The notes under the pieces were generated by a model. The model had not been told where the DNA came from. It was given only the letters and a program-made list of their open reading frames with translations, and ran no database searches. From the NCBI GenBank assembly GCA_030998225.1, contig JAPYXD010000403.1:248001-312000 (forward strand): a stretch of DNA of 64,000 bases, written 5' to 3'. Numbering within the stretch: the stretch's first letter is position 1; each line of letters starts with the position of its first letter. The position numbers were made by a program, and so were the translations under genes. The stretch comes from Diplolepis rosae (lineage: Eukaryota > Arthropoda > Insecta > Hymenoptera > Diplolepididae). Below, one piece after another: positions 45,956 to 57,552 of the stretch.

Positions 45956-47414
45956 CTAAATTCTGAGCTTAAAATGGGTGTACGATTTGCAAAAGAATGT
46001 CCTATCTCTGAGAAATTCATCGCGAATATAATGTAATCGAAAAAGAATTTGAGTCGCGGCTTCAATATAAAAATAAAAACATTTTTGGCGAATTTCGCTT
46101 ATCACTAATTTGTTTTCAACGAAATTCTCAGACAATTCTTCAAGAATATTGTTGCAATCTGGCCCACAATCAATACGTTCGATTGACTTCTGTAATTCAA
46201 AATATCTAAAGTCGATATTGTCGACGATCAAAGTCTTCAACGAGGCTGGCTTCAAGAAATGTCTGCCTATTAATTTTAAAAATTCAAAGCTATTGGAATT
46301 AAGAAAATGTACCCTTGTTTCATCACTTTGAAAAAAAAAATTATTTCTATTAAACTCATACAAAATATATTCTTAAGAAATTTTCTGTGAAAAAAGGAAC
46401 GCTTCCACTCCGCTTCCACCCAGCGGAGTGGAAGCGTTCCTTTTTTCACAGAAAATTTCTTAATAATTATGATTAAAGAAATTCCATCTAGTCTTGCGAG
46501 ACGTTACATTAATTCTAAATCATAGGTTGATAAGGTCGATATAGTAGAGTTCCGTTATCACATACAGTGATACACTCTTCTAATGATCGACATAATCGAC
46601 TCAAATGATTTGGAAAAATCAAAATATATTCTAAAAAGCTAAAAACACTTTTATTTTTGGCTCTTCTAATTTGCATTTAATGTTTTGGAAAGTTTATTTG
46701 ATTTGATTTTTTTTATAATGTCTATAAATTTCGATTTTTCTGAAGGTCGAAGAACGTTTCTTACGATACTAGATACTTTTCTTTTACCTGCTTTCATGTG
46801 TTGAAGAATTACCGGATCGGTTTCTTGGAAAAATTTTAAAAATTGACTCATAGTTCTGAAAGGAAAATTTGTCGCGCCTCCTAATCGGACATATTCCATT
46901 TCTCGAGCTGCCTTACGGCTTTGGAAAAATTCTATCGACTTTTCAATCGCTTCCGGCGTTATTTCGTTTAATGTTTCATCCCCCTGTATTTTGCAGTGCT
47001 CAATGTGTTCCAGTGATTCGGCATGACGCGTAAGACAATTTACACCGCCCCGGCAACTCCTTTCAACTTGAAATAAGGTGCGAAAAAAAGGAATTCATTC
47101 GTCTCTACACTTTGCAACCAAGATTTGATGCGAATTTCAATCGTCCATTTTTAAAAAAATTTGTGAGAAACAACTGGATTCCTTCCAATCACATTATCAT
47201 TGTTTACGCATTTTTCATACCTTTTTGACTCTAAGTGATTCCGAACTCTACCTGCATTTACAGCCGCAAGATCTTTGTTGCAAACAGTACAGAAGAATCG
47301 AGTTTCATCGCCATCAACTTCGTTGATGCACGGAAATTCTTCTAACCACTTGCTGACGAATTTCTTCTGTTGCTTTCTGGGGCCCCAATTGTCGCTCACC
47401 GCCATGGTTCCAAA
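45956..47414 (-). pseudogene. hAT-like transposase relic
   Basis: Minus-strand frames at 47414-47151, 46899-46666 and 46363-45956 appear to be parts of one gene. The first has a BED-like zinc finger after KKFVSKWLEEFPCINEVDGD: FFCTVCNKDL ... VRNHLESKRYEKC. The last has a block like hAT middle domains (CFYFYIEAATQILFRLHYIR). Stops and gaps separate them, and a hairpin repeat lies between the second and third. hAT transposases cut and paste DNA and leave 8-bp duplications. None of the catalytic residues can be placed with confidence, so the family call is moderate. Confidence 0.5.
46373..46463. repeat. Perfect hairpin: 42-bp arms, 7-base loop
   Basis: The left arm 46373-46414 and right arm 46422-46463 are exact reverse complements, separated by TCCACCC. 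The arms begin TTAAGAAATTTTCTGTG and the repeat ends CACAGAAAATTTCTTAA. TTAA at both ends equals the target duplication of piggyBac-type elements. It lies inside the hAT relic. Confidence 0.9.
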
Positions 47415-47490
47415 AAAATATGCTACAAGAATAATCATAGTAAGCAGAAATAAGTTACTACGGGAAAGATACACTATCTTCTGTGCTTAA

Positions 47491-48100
47491 ATTTTATTTC
47501 AAATATTTTTTCATGAAATCGTTTTTTCACCAAAATAGCATTGTTCTCCTAATTTAAGGAGGTTCGACCGTGACTAGGAAGCCCTTGGAAAGCTTGACTG
47601 ATTACCAGTTTAAAGAATCTCAATGCTGTTATTCTATGCATAATATTAGGAAAAACATGTTCGCTTTACCGAGACAAAATTTGAAAATATAAAAAATGTC
47701 CTTTCTAGTAACAATTACTGTAGGTTGAGCCTCCTTGAATTAGTACATTTTTCACTAATTTAATTAGCACATCGAATTTGATAGATAAGTCAGCAATTAT
47801 CAAAAATTTACTGACGCCAACAGTAAAAGAAACTGTTAATTAAACTATGAAAGGGAGACATCTCAATAGAAAATTTTGATTCAATTCAATCATAATTTTT
47901 TAACGAGCAGTCGACCGGAAATAAAAAGACCTGGGCTCGAATCCCAGCGCTGTCGAAAGCGTCTTTTTATCACAGAAAGATTTTCAAATTATTTAATATA
48001 TAAATATGAAATATGAATATTTGATTAATATAAAAATTTAGAATAAACAGGACTTATATCAACCCTTAGTATGAATATTAAAAAATTGTTGATGTTCTTA
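47491..48100. other. Spacer, no gene seen
   Basis: CTGGG-CTCGAAT-CCCAG at about 47931-47947 looks like a tRNA T-arm, but no other tRNA arm was found around it. Confidence 0.35.
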
Positions 48101-48660
48101 GTTGACTTTAGAGTCCAGAAAAAATGTAACTCAAAGTTTGATACTTTCAAACGTTTCGACTCAGATTGAAGTCCTCATCAGTGGCAATTTATATCTATAA
48201 AAAATACAAAGGAAGAAACTTAAAAATTGCACGCGTGACGGATAAACGTTGTGATAAAATGATATAAATCAATTGCACATGTGCAAATATAAAATTGGTC
48301 TGAATAACTAAATTCAGCGAAATAAAAGCTGTGCAAATGTTTTTCCTACAAAAATACAAAGAAAGAAATTTCAAAAAATGCACATATGACGGATAAACAT
48401 TGTGGTAACAATCGATATAACGTGTGTGTACACATGAAAGCTGTAAAAACGGTCTAAACAGTGCTAGTTTGGAAGTTTCTTCCCACAGTATTTTCACGGA
48501 AAATTTTTTTTTGTGGTTTTAATTGCTGTAAATTTAGTTATTTAGACCGATTTTATAGCTGCACATATACAATTCATTTATATTGTTTTTACCATAATGT
48601 TTATCCGTCACACGGGCAATTTTTAATTTTGTTATCTATAAAATCAATTAATCAAATGAA
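48100..48660 (-). repeat. PLE non-coding repeats: two tandem units and one inverted
   Basis: AAAATACAAAGRAAGAAAYTT units with GACGGATAAACRTTGTG begin at about 48209 and 48353, about 145 bases apart. A related block in inverted orientation lies at about 48530-48640 (TTTATCCGTCACACGG). The hammerhead-like motif at 48130-48182 marks the block as probably part of a PLE terminal repeat. Confidence 0.45.
48130..48182 (-). ncRNA. Hammerhead-ribozyme-like motif
   Basis: On the minus strand CTGATGAG is followed by GACT-loop-AGTC, then GAAAC, then a stem-loop GTTTGA-AAGTA-TCAAAC and a UU cleavage-site-like pair. The order fits a hammerhead core with stems II and III. One mismatch beside GAAAC and an undefined stem I leave activity open. 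It is like the motif at 20155. Confidence 0.5.
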
Positions 48661-48669
48661 ATTTTTTTA

Positions 48670-49185
48670 AATTTTCAAGTATTTATTTTTAAAAATAAAA
48701 TACTAATTAACAACTGCTTAGAAAAAATTTGAAAATTCTGAAAAAAATAATATGTTTGAAAAAAGATGTTGCAACTTTTGAAAAAGTTTATATTGGTAAA
48801 AAAATAATGTTTTGATAAATATGTTATTCTTAAAAATTAATATTCGTAAAAATTATTTCTCAATCTTTGCTCAATCTTGGACAAATGTTGGAAGCCCAGG
48901 CCTTGAACTGGCTGGTAAATAGCCAATGTGGTCCAGTACTGATAACCGAGCCTTTATCAATCTTTTGAGACTGGCAACCATTCTTGGCAAATATTTGGAC
49001 CAAATCTGCCGGGTCAAGCCTTAGCGACAAAGTTATCATCTCAGACATTGTAGGGCTGAGTTTGTGACGTATCGTGTGACGAATTTTTTCTGTCGTATGA
49101 TTTCCAAAACGATGAAATTATGCCGAATAGTAATTTTTGATAAAAAAAAAATTTGTATGATGGAAATTTTTTTTTAAACTTTGGC
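48670..49185. other. Spacer, no gene seen
   Basis: 48855-49070 is less AT-rich than its flanks and could be an old element fragment. No frame or repeat partner was recognised. Confidence 0.35.
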
Positions 49186-49189
49186 AGAA

Positions 49190-49660
49190 CAAATTATATA
49201 TGGACTAATGCGATAAATTATCTCGCAAACTAAAAAATACAGACATACATATAGACTTCGGTTCTTGATTGCAGGCACGTAGTGCTACAATAAAAAAAAA
49301 AAAAAAAATCAAAAATTGAGATAGCGGAGAGAAAACCAAAATTAGCAAATTTTGACGAAAGCAACTTTCCTAATTTTGGTTTTACTTCGCAAACTCAATT
49401 TTTAATTCACTTTTTTTACTGTGACTTGATATGATTTCAATTAAAAATCGAAGTCTATATATATTTATCTGTTTTAGTTTGCGAGATAATTCAACCAGTT
49501 CGTCCAAAAATGGCTTGCTTTGATGAAACTTTGCTAATTTTCGTTTCGCTCCGCAATCTGAGTTTATAACTTATATATTTTTTATTTTAGCACATGTGAC
49601 TGCAATCAAAAAACAAAGACCATACTTATGTCAATTTCTTAGTTTGCGAGATAATTTGAC
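49190..49660. repeat. Fold-back repeat with three arms
   Basis: An arm with TTATCTCGCAAACTAAAA (about 49217) and AAACCAAAATTAGCAAA (about 49335) is repeated inverted at 49365-49490 (CTAATTTTGGTTTTACTTCG ... TTTAGTTTGCGAGATAATT). A third related arm follows at about 49530-49660. An A17 run sits in the first arm. It looks like a fold-back MITE. Confidence 0.55.
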
Positions 49661-50093
49661 GTGTATGTTCATGAATAGTTTGTTTTGTCAAACTAAACAA
49701 TTTTTTTTCTTATTAACCCTTAGACTAAAAATTCAGAAAACTTGTATGAAAATTTTGCACTTTTCAGTCATTTTTAACAATCACAAAATCCGCCGAACTC
49801 AAAAATAGCTTTGTAAACAAAGACACGCTGCGCATGAACTGTACGTCCGGCAGATGTCAGCAAGCAACCAATAGGTTCTTGAGGCTTTACTGTTGACGTT
49901 CATATCCCGCAGAGGTCGCTCGAACGCTATGGCGCGGAGACATAAAGGAATGCCCGATAACTTCCGGACAGATCTTGTATGTGTAGTTACTTAGGTAATA
50001 ATGTATATATATGTACATGCGTCAAAAGGAAAGAAATCGTAGACTTCATTTGGGCAAAGGATTTTAAATTTTAACCCTTTTTTTTGTATTTTA

Positions 50094-51197
50094 TTGGATC
50101 TATATCTTAATTGGTGCGGTTCCAATATTCCGAACATGCGTTGGAAAGCTAATGTCATTGTGTGTCTTTTTCAGTATATGTCATTCATTTGAAGCGTAAA
50201 CAACAATAATTTTTTTTCACTCAAATATGTCGAACTTTGTGTTTGAAAAAGTCTTTTTGCGGGGAGTTCTTCTTCATTACTTTAATATGAAAAAAACTGC
50301 TGCCGAAAATCATCGTATTTTGGTGGAAATTTATGGTGAACATGATCTAGCTGAGCGAACTGTCCAAAAGTGGTTTGCACTATTTAAAAGCGGTGATTTT
50401 GGCTTGGAAGACGAAGAACGTCCTGGGCAGGCAAAAAAGTTTGAAGATGAAGAACTGGAAGCATTACTTGATGAAGATTGTTTCCAAACACAAGAAGAGC
50501 TCGCAGAATCTTTGAAAGTTACTCAAGGAGCCATTTCGAAACGTTTAAAAGCAGCCGGATACATTCAAAAGCAAGGAAATTGGGTTCCACGTGAACTCAA
50601 GCCGAGAGACGTTGAAAGGCGGTTTTTCATGTCTGAAATGCTGCTGGAACGCCACAAAAAGAAGTCATTTTTGCATCGAATTGTTACTGGTGCGGTATTA
50701 TGAGCTGCTAAAATCGGGTGAAACCATCAATGGAGAACGCTTTCGAACACAATTAATCCGTTTGAAGAGAGCAATAGCCGAAAAACGCCCGGAATATGCG
50801 ACCAGACACGAGGCAATAATTTTCCATCATGAGCGCTCGGCCCCATGTTGCTATTCCGGTTAAGAACTATTTTGAAAACAGTGGATGGGAAGTTTTACCC
50901 CATCCGCCTTATAGCCCGGACCTTGCCACTTCTGACTACCATTTGTTCCGGTCGATGCAGAACGCCCTCGCTGGAATACGGTTCACATCAGAACAGGGTA
51001 TCAAAAATTGCCTTGATTCATTCTTGGCCGCCAAGCCGGCGCAGTTCTTTTGGGATGGATTCCACAAATCGCCAGAAAGATGGGAAGAAGTCATAGCTTC
51101 AGATAGGCAATACTTTGAATAATACTATTGTACATGTTTTTCTTAAATAAACGTTCAAATTTTGAAAAAAACTGCACGAATTGAGTTATAGATCCAA
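50094..51197 (+). mobile_element. mariner element with both ends, 1,104 bp
   Basis: Terminal inverted repeats of about 28 bases start TTGGATCTATATCTTAATTG on the left, and the right end matches in reverse complement (TTGGATCTATAACTCAATTC). TA flanks both sides (50092-50093 and 51198-51199), the mariner target duplication. The transposase inside has an internal deletion, so the copy is non-autonomous. Confidence 0.85.
50227..51122 (+). pseudogene. mariner transposase with internal deletion
   Basis: The ATG at 50227 (MSNFVFEKVFLRGVLLHYF) opens a 158-codon frame with the N-terminal DNA-binding half (AAENHRILVEIYGEHDLAER, AISKRLKAAGYIQKQGNWVP). It ends in HRIVTG, where about 50 codons are missing, including the first catalytic Asp. 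The next frame resumes with YELLKSGETING. A further shift leads to 50829-51122, which has the second catalytic region (start damaged) and PHPPYSPDLATSDYHLF with the third Asp. It ends at the normal ASDRQYFE C-terminus. DD34D type. Confidence 0.85.
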
Positions 51198-51199
51198 TA

Positions 51200-51950
51200 A
51201 CTGAACCACAATTATTTCTGCATAAATTTTTATTAAAATTAATCATTACCTTCGATTTCAAATGTTCAATTATTTATATTATTGATACTTTTTCACTGCT
51301 TTCTTTTCTAATTAAAAACCGTAGGCTGAATATTTGATTTTTGATTCGTTTGCAACAAAACTTTAATTTTATATATGAAGTAATGAGTCTCTACTTATAT
51401 AAATCAAACAAATTCATAAAAATGTTAAAAATAATAAACACACAAAATGAATCAATAAAATAAATATTTTCAAATTACCTGTCGTCACGAAATAGCATTC
51501 ACAAAAAAAACATCACAAAAAAGTCGAAGATGTCAAACATAAATGTGGTCAGAACAACTTTCCATAATGTTTCAAAATTTGTAATAATAAACATAACTGG
51601 AAACTATGTCACAATTATTAATATTAAAAACAAATTGTAGTCGAATTTGTAATTTCTAATTGACATTGATAGTTTGAAAGTTTTATTTTATACATTTTTC
51701 AAAAAAAAAATTTAACTATTTTACAAAGAAGTTGAAAATTATTAATTTTATCAACATAAGTAGCATCAATGTACCAACGAGCAGCTATTACTACAGAATT
51801 AACAGTCGAGAAACGGAATTATAGTGGACAAATTTGAAACAGTGCCCTAGCAATAGGAAATACAGTAAAAATTCATTAAACTACACATTTATTAGAATGT
51901 AGAATGAAATACAGTTTTGTTCACTATTTTTGTTTAAAACATTATTTTAT
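51200..51950. other. AT-rich spacer, no gene seen
   Basis: Nothing supportable. Confidence 0.4.
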
Positions 51951-51951
51951 A

Positions 51952-52405
51952 TTATGTAAGTTGATCTAAAATTATATCATAACAAGGGTTGTAATCTGTT
52001 AAATCAGAAACGACATTTATACTGTTTTTCCCTTCCTTTCTTATGAAAAACATTTCTGCAATTACTTTTTTTAAATAGTATGATCCTTTATGAAAAATTT
52101 TAATATTATCCCAATCAAAATCATGTTGAGATCCTGTATCACTTTTATTGTTTATTATGTGTTTCGTAACCAGATTATGGTATTTTTCATTTAGATTAAT
52201 ATTTTTTTCATATTCCTCACTTCTGACAAAGAGAATTCTTCCAGTTTCTCCAACATAAGTTTTAGAACAATCTAAGCATGGAATCTTATAAATAACATTT
52301 GAATTTTCTAATTTTTCTAATGGGTCTTTTCCTAATTTCATGTATCTATCCAATTTTAATGTATTTCTAAAAACTGTGGTTAAGTTATAATCATAGGAAA
52401 TGTTA
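51952..52405 (-). pseudogene. Penelope-like element fragment: GIY-YIG endonuclease (inverted copy)
   Basis: The minus-strand frame 52353-51952 (133 codons) carries the GIY-YIG start NSNVIYKIPCLDCSKTYVGE and then HDFDWDNIKIFHK and AEMFFIRKEGKNSIN, the usual C-terminal block of PLEs. The RT part is missing: homology to the neighbouring plus-strand copy stops near 52400. The frame itself is open to its natural end. Confidence 0.8.
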
Positions 52406-52419
52406 CAGTAATCTTAAAC

Positions 52420-53405
52420 CGATCAGATTATAATAAAAGAATGTTACAACTAATTAATGATAATTCCACTTACAAAAAAATAAATCATAATCCTCTCAAG
52501 CTGATGAAAAAAGATACCTGTGAACTTTTAGAAAACAATAAGAATAAAGACACTATAGAAAATTTCAGTTCCTATCATTCACGATTAAAATTTACATATG
52601 AATTAGAAATTGATAATACACTTCCTTTTTTAAATCTGTTGATAATAAAAAATAAAGATGGTACTCTTGTAACACATTGGTTTAAAAAAACACGTATTCT
52701 GGTAAATACTTAAACTTTCATTCAAATCATCCTTTTCAACAAAAAATTGCGAACATAAAGAATTTAGTAGATACGGCAATATTACTGTCACATGAAAAAT
52801 TGCATGAGGAAAATTTGGAAATAATTAAGAATTTACTGGTGGTTTATAATTATCCATTAAATTTGATTAACAAACATATAAATAATGGAATTTTTCGAAT
52901 TAAGAATAAAGATTCAATTTAAGAGTTTATTCCGAATAATAAAGAGAGAGAAATAGTTTACAAATGTGTAGTTTTTATTCCTTATTTTTGAAATTTGTCG
53001 CATAATATCAAAAGACTTTTAAATGATTATAACTTAACCACAGTTTTTAGAAATACATCAAAATTGGATAAATACAAAAAATTAGGAAAAGACCCATTAG
53101 AAAAATTAGAAAATTCAAATGTTATTTATAAGATTCCTTGCTTAGATTGTTCTAAACCTTATGTTGGACAAATTGGAAGAATGCTCTTTGTCAGAAGTGA
53201 GGAATATGAAAAAAATATTAATCTAAATGAAAAATACCATAATGTGGTTACGAAACACATAAAAAACAATAAAAGCAATACAGGATCTCAAGATGATTTT
53301 GATTGGGCTAGTATTAAAATTTCACATAGAGAATCAAACTATTTAAAAAAAGTAATTGCAGAAATGTTTTTCATGAAAAAGGAAGGAAAAAACATATTAG
53401 GGTAA
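52420..53405 (+). pseudogene. Penelope-like element fragment: RT end and GIY-YIG
   Basis: 52441-52713 reads YHSRLKFTYELEIDNTLPFL and the following THWFKKTR block, the thumb side of PLE reverse transcriptase. A frame break at about 52700 follows. The frame then continues through a basic region with stops near 52920 and 52990. 52995-53405 is open, with SNVIYKIPCLDCSKPYVGQ and AEMFFMKKEGKN. It is about 90% similar to the inverted copy at 51952-52405 where they overlap. The YVDD palm box is not included. Confidence 0.8.
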
Positions 53406-53830
53406 CTTGTTATAGACATTCTATATTAATAAGCATTCTGTTAAGAATTGTTCAAATTTAGAAAAAAAAGACCACGGATTATTGATCAGGTCATCCGTAG
53501 TCCCTAGAGCTAGTTATCAAAACATCAAATCAATAATAAAAGTAAAAATATGTAAATTATAAAATAAAGAAAAGCAAGAAATTCTAGAAATTAATTCTAA
53601 TTGAGGCAGACAAATAGAAATAGTTAAATTTTAAACATGGGAAGTACATAATGAGAAAATTCTAGAAAATAATTCTAATAGCCCAACTACATGCTATCCT
53701 CTCGATACATCGGACCCCCGTTAGAGATAGGCGGAGCACTTGGTCCCGGCACGTCATACCGCTGTACCTAAAGCGTACCTGAGCAAACCCTAGGTTTTCA
53801 TTCTTACAATCCTTAGACATTATATACCCC
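53406..53830. other. Spacer, no gene seen
   Basis: A short GC-richer patch at 53690-53800 contains no recognisable frame. Confidence 0.35.
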
Positions 53831-54410
53831 TTAAGGGGTTGCTCTACTATCTTTTTTAAAAAAATCGATTGTTCAAAAATAACAGATTCTTCTAGTAGAC
53901 ATATGTAGAAATGCTATAGGAAACACTATTTTGGTCAGAAATTCCGAGAACAGGTGTAAAAAGGTGGAGTAAGCGGAGGGTCTCAGGGACGCATTCGTGC
54001 TGTGTTGTTTCTCGAAACAATGTTTTTCGGCCTGGTTGACATGATTTAGAAAAAACTATTTGACCGATCAAGCTCCAATTTTCATGAAATATTCAACACA
54101 TATACAGCTTTAGTCGGTGGCAGAATTAGAAATATTTAATCATATTAACTACATTTTTTAAACAATTTAAATTGCAAAAAGGCTCTCAGGCTCTTAAAAG
54201 TGGAGATATCGTGTCAACCAGTTCTCAGGAGGGTCAACTTCAGACAGCTGGGTCAGCCAGAGTTTCCACACAAAATGAAAATAAAAAATCTGTTGTACAA
54301 GTGTTAAACCTCTTCTTTAATGTGTAAAAAGATTGAATATTTTAAATTCATTTTTCCATGAAAAAAACGAAATTTTTTAAACTTGCAAAGATAGTAGAGT
54401 AACCCCTTAA
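53831..54410. mobile_element. TTAA-flanked MITE (piggyBac type), 572 bp
   Basis: GGGGTTGCTCTACTATCTTT at 53835 matches in reverse complement the right end AAAGATAGTAGAGTAACCCC (to 54406), with one mismatch. TTAA flanks both ends (53831-53834 and 54407-54410). There is no coding frame. Short repeats plus a TTAA duplication are typical of non-autonomous piggyBac elements. Confidence 0.8.
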
Positions 54411-54833
54411 TGTCTTTTAAATGAGTAAGCAAGGGTCGTTTTCGCGAAAAACGATGGACTTTGGAAATACCACAATTAAAATTTCAGGTGTAGAATATTA
54501 AGTGCTCCTTCGTTTGTCGCCTTATAAGCCGATGGCGCATATTAATTCCTCCCCTGTTCCGGATAGATCCTTGCTCACACATTTTCAGTACTCCGGTTAC
54601 TCGCTTACTTTATAGTATTCATATGTGTTTTGCATGTTGTATGTAAAGTCGCTGGTCTCTGCAATTGATGGATCGCTGCTTTCGTAATCTATATCGTCCC
54701 TAGACGTTATATTTATAACAAAAATTACAATTATTTGTTCAACATAGCCCCCTTTTAACTGTATACATTTATTATAGCGGTACTCAAGATTCTTTATGCC
54801 CTCTAAAAAGTAAGTTTTATCAAACCCCTCGAA

Positions 54834-55844
54834 TTACTCATTTGTCACAGCAATGATCTCTTCGTTCGATGAAAATCTTTTACCTTCAAGCCAAGTTTTC
54901 ATGTTAGGAAACAAAAAATAATCGGGAGAAGCCAAATCTGGGGAATAAGGTGGATGAGGAAGTATTTCGTAGTGTAAATCAAATAATTTGGCCGTTGCAA
55001 TAGCACTCGTGTGAGCTGGTGCATTGTCGTGGTGAAAAAGCACTCTTTTCCGCCCGATGGGGTTGATTTCCCTTCAGTATGGCATTAAATCGATCTAATA
55101 ATGAGGCATAATACTCTCCAGTAGTAGTTTTTCCCTTCTGTAGATAATCGATCAATATTATACTATGTTTCTGGCGTATAATAATGAATCCACGTTCCAT
55201 CAACAGTTACATAACGTCGTAAAAATTCCTGTGAATTGCGTTGAAACGTGCCTAATCATTGACCAACCAAACGAGCCCGCTTGTGATCGGCTAGAGCAAA
55301 CGCGGCACCTATCTTGCAGACAGCTTCCTCATGCTCAAACATTCATGTGAAATGTGCCATGCGCGTCCCACTGAAATGTTCAAATTCTTACTAATCTCAC
55401 GCACTTTCAATCGACGATAGTTGAATACGATGTCGTGGATTCTATCGATCATTTCATGAGAATTCATTTCTTTTGGATGGCCAGGACGATCAGCTTCACT
55501 TGTGCTAATACGACCGCAACGAAATTCAGTGAACCACTTATGAACCATGCCATGCGATGGGTCAGACTCCTTATAATATTTTGCAAGCTTTTTTTCAATT
55601 TCTTTAATTGATTTTTCTCGTAGAAAACAATGTTTAATAAGCACGCGAAACTCGCTTTTCTACATGATTTTGTTTTAACAATGAAAAACTAATTTCAACT
55701 GGCTGCAAAAAAATTTTTAACCAACGTACTGACTTGAAACTTTGTATACGCACTGCTATTAGGTGGTATTCTCTTGAAGCAGTAACATAATTACGATAAA
55801 TGCTCCATCTTTCGAGGAATCACGGACTTATTGAACAGCCCTCG
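54834..55844 (-). pseudogene. mariner element and transposase, broken
   Basis: The right end carries a terminal repeat whose outer sequence, read inward, is CGAGGGCTGTTCAATAAGTC (to 55844, followed by TA). The transposase runs on the minus strand. The start ATG near 55660 is followed by a TAG, then 55644-55309 holds the N-terminal half (EIEKKLAKYYKESDPSHGMV, HKWFTEFRCGRISTSEADRP). Later frames hold ETWIHYYTPET and, after an internal deletion, IDYLQKGKTTTGEYYASLLD. The end has MLFHHDNAPAHTSAI and PHPPYSPDLASPDYFLFPNM with the second and third catalytic Asp. The left terminal repeat was not found. Confidence 0.8.
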
Positions 55845-55849
55845 TATGT

Positions 55850-57552
55850 AAGAATCTTAAGACACATTGTAGGACCAGCCTGAGCTATGCATAGCTCTAT
55901 GATTCTTGCGCATAGAATTCTGACTTATAAAGTATGCAATAGATGCATTTAAAGCATAGGTCACATGCTAATTCAATACGATCATTTTTCATACTCAAGA
56001 AACATGTACTCCTTCCTCCACAAGCTCGACGATGCACCTACTTTAAAAGCACACTTCTATTATCTACAGTAGCAGTACATGACAACTTATATATTTTGTA
56101 GGGGAATCCCAGAGGTTCAGAACGTTATACTCATAGGAAGCCGTACTTTAGCGAAAAATCATTCTGCGCTTTAATCAGGAATTTTCATAGGGGGACGACA
56201 AATTAACGTGACTTACGTTTTTCTTAAAGAACTCGGAATGTCAACATTTTTGAATTATTATTTTAGAGTGACCTTGTTTTATTACCAGTTTTTATACTAT
56301 TCTCGTCAATTAGTCACATAATTTTCAACGATCCAGCAGTAATAAATGGAAAAAGCGTTAAATTACAGAAGCAGTGCAGATGAAGAGCGCACTGAAGAAG
56401 TTAATCCAGCTTTCCCAAAAAGACAAGATGCATAGTTGATTGTCAGAAAGCGTGATTCATTAACACTTTCAAGAGACTTAATAAATGGATTCGTATGCAT
56501 TAATATTCCATAATATTATATATTTATTATTAATCATAAGGGTATATTCTCCTCTTTAGAGATTGGTGTTTTTGGCACGGATAGTCGAAGTAGGAATGCT
56601 TAATGCCTTAATAGTATATTATGTGTCTAGGAGCATAAGGAGGGTTATTACGCGACGAGCGACAATGCTCACAGGAGATCGAAGCCAAGGCGTAGTCGAG
56701 GCGCACCTGAGGCAAAGCCGAAACGAAGCCGAGGCGCGATCAGTCCTGCGAGCATTTTAAGCAAGTCTCGTAATTACCCGAATTGTTTGCATTGGCGCCT
56801 ATTCTATTTCATGTGACTTCGGCGCATTTACGAGTTTTTCTGCGTACACTCGAATCCAATCTGAAAAGGTAGAAATTGCCGTGATTATCGCCTATCTCAC
56901 TTGACATTTCGTGAATACTTCCGGCCATTTTGATGTTCTCGATCCTGTGTAGTAGTTAGTAGTAGCGTATTGTAATAGACGCATGCGCAGTTCAAATGTA
57001 CAAGGGTTTGTCAGTACGGTGCCAACGCTGTACAAAGAAGAATAATAAGGAGATTATGCTCCGCTGTATTGTAATAGGCGCATGCGCAGTTCAATTTTTA
57101 CATTATGTTCCTCTTTATCGTAATACACGACATTACGCTATTCTCTGCTGTAGCATAAAAACGCGTTGATGCGCCGGAGGCACATAAAATAATTTTACAA
57201 AGTGTCTACGGCAACATTTGTGGAATTAGTAAATAAGATTTTTTTTTAAACCGTCACGGAACCTTTAAGAAGCCGTTCTATAGTTTTTTTTACATGGGGC
57301 AAGAAAACGGAGGCTCTTGAAATATTACAAAGTGTAGACGACCTGGAATGGACACGATGTATTATTTTCATTTGATATTTTTTGATGGGAAGTTCCAAAA
57401 AATATGTAAACATTAAAAGTAGCCATCAATCAAACTTAGCGAAAGCCTTTGACTATGTTTCCTAAATTTACACAAATAAATTTCGTAAATCAATGAAATC
57501 ATCCTAAAGGAATGAATTGATACATAATTCAGTCACGGAGTCTACTATTCAC
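55850..57552. other. Spacer, no clear gene
   Basis: TGTAATAGACGCATGCGCAG occurs near 56972 and again, with one change, near 57068. A small frame at 56563-56760 is compositionally odd (repeated GAGGC/GAAGCC units) but has no recognisable product. Confidence 0.35.

Noticed and set aside
47925..47950. tRNA-like T-arm CTGGG-CTCGAAT-CCCAG
   Set aside because: No acceptor, D or anticodon arm could be found around it; at best a SINE or tRNA fragment.
56563..56760. 65-codon frame with GAGGC/GAAGCC repeats
   Set aside because: Low-complexity composition explains the open frame.
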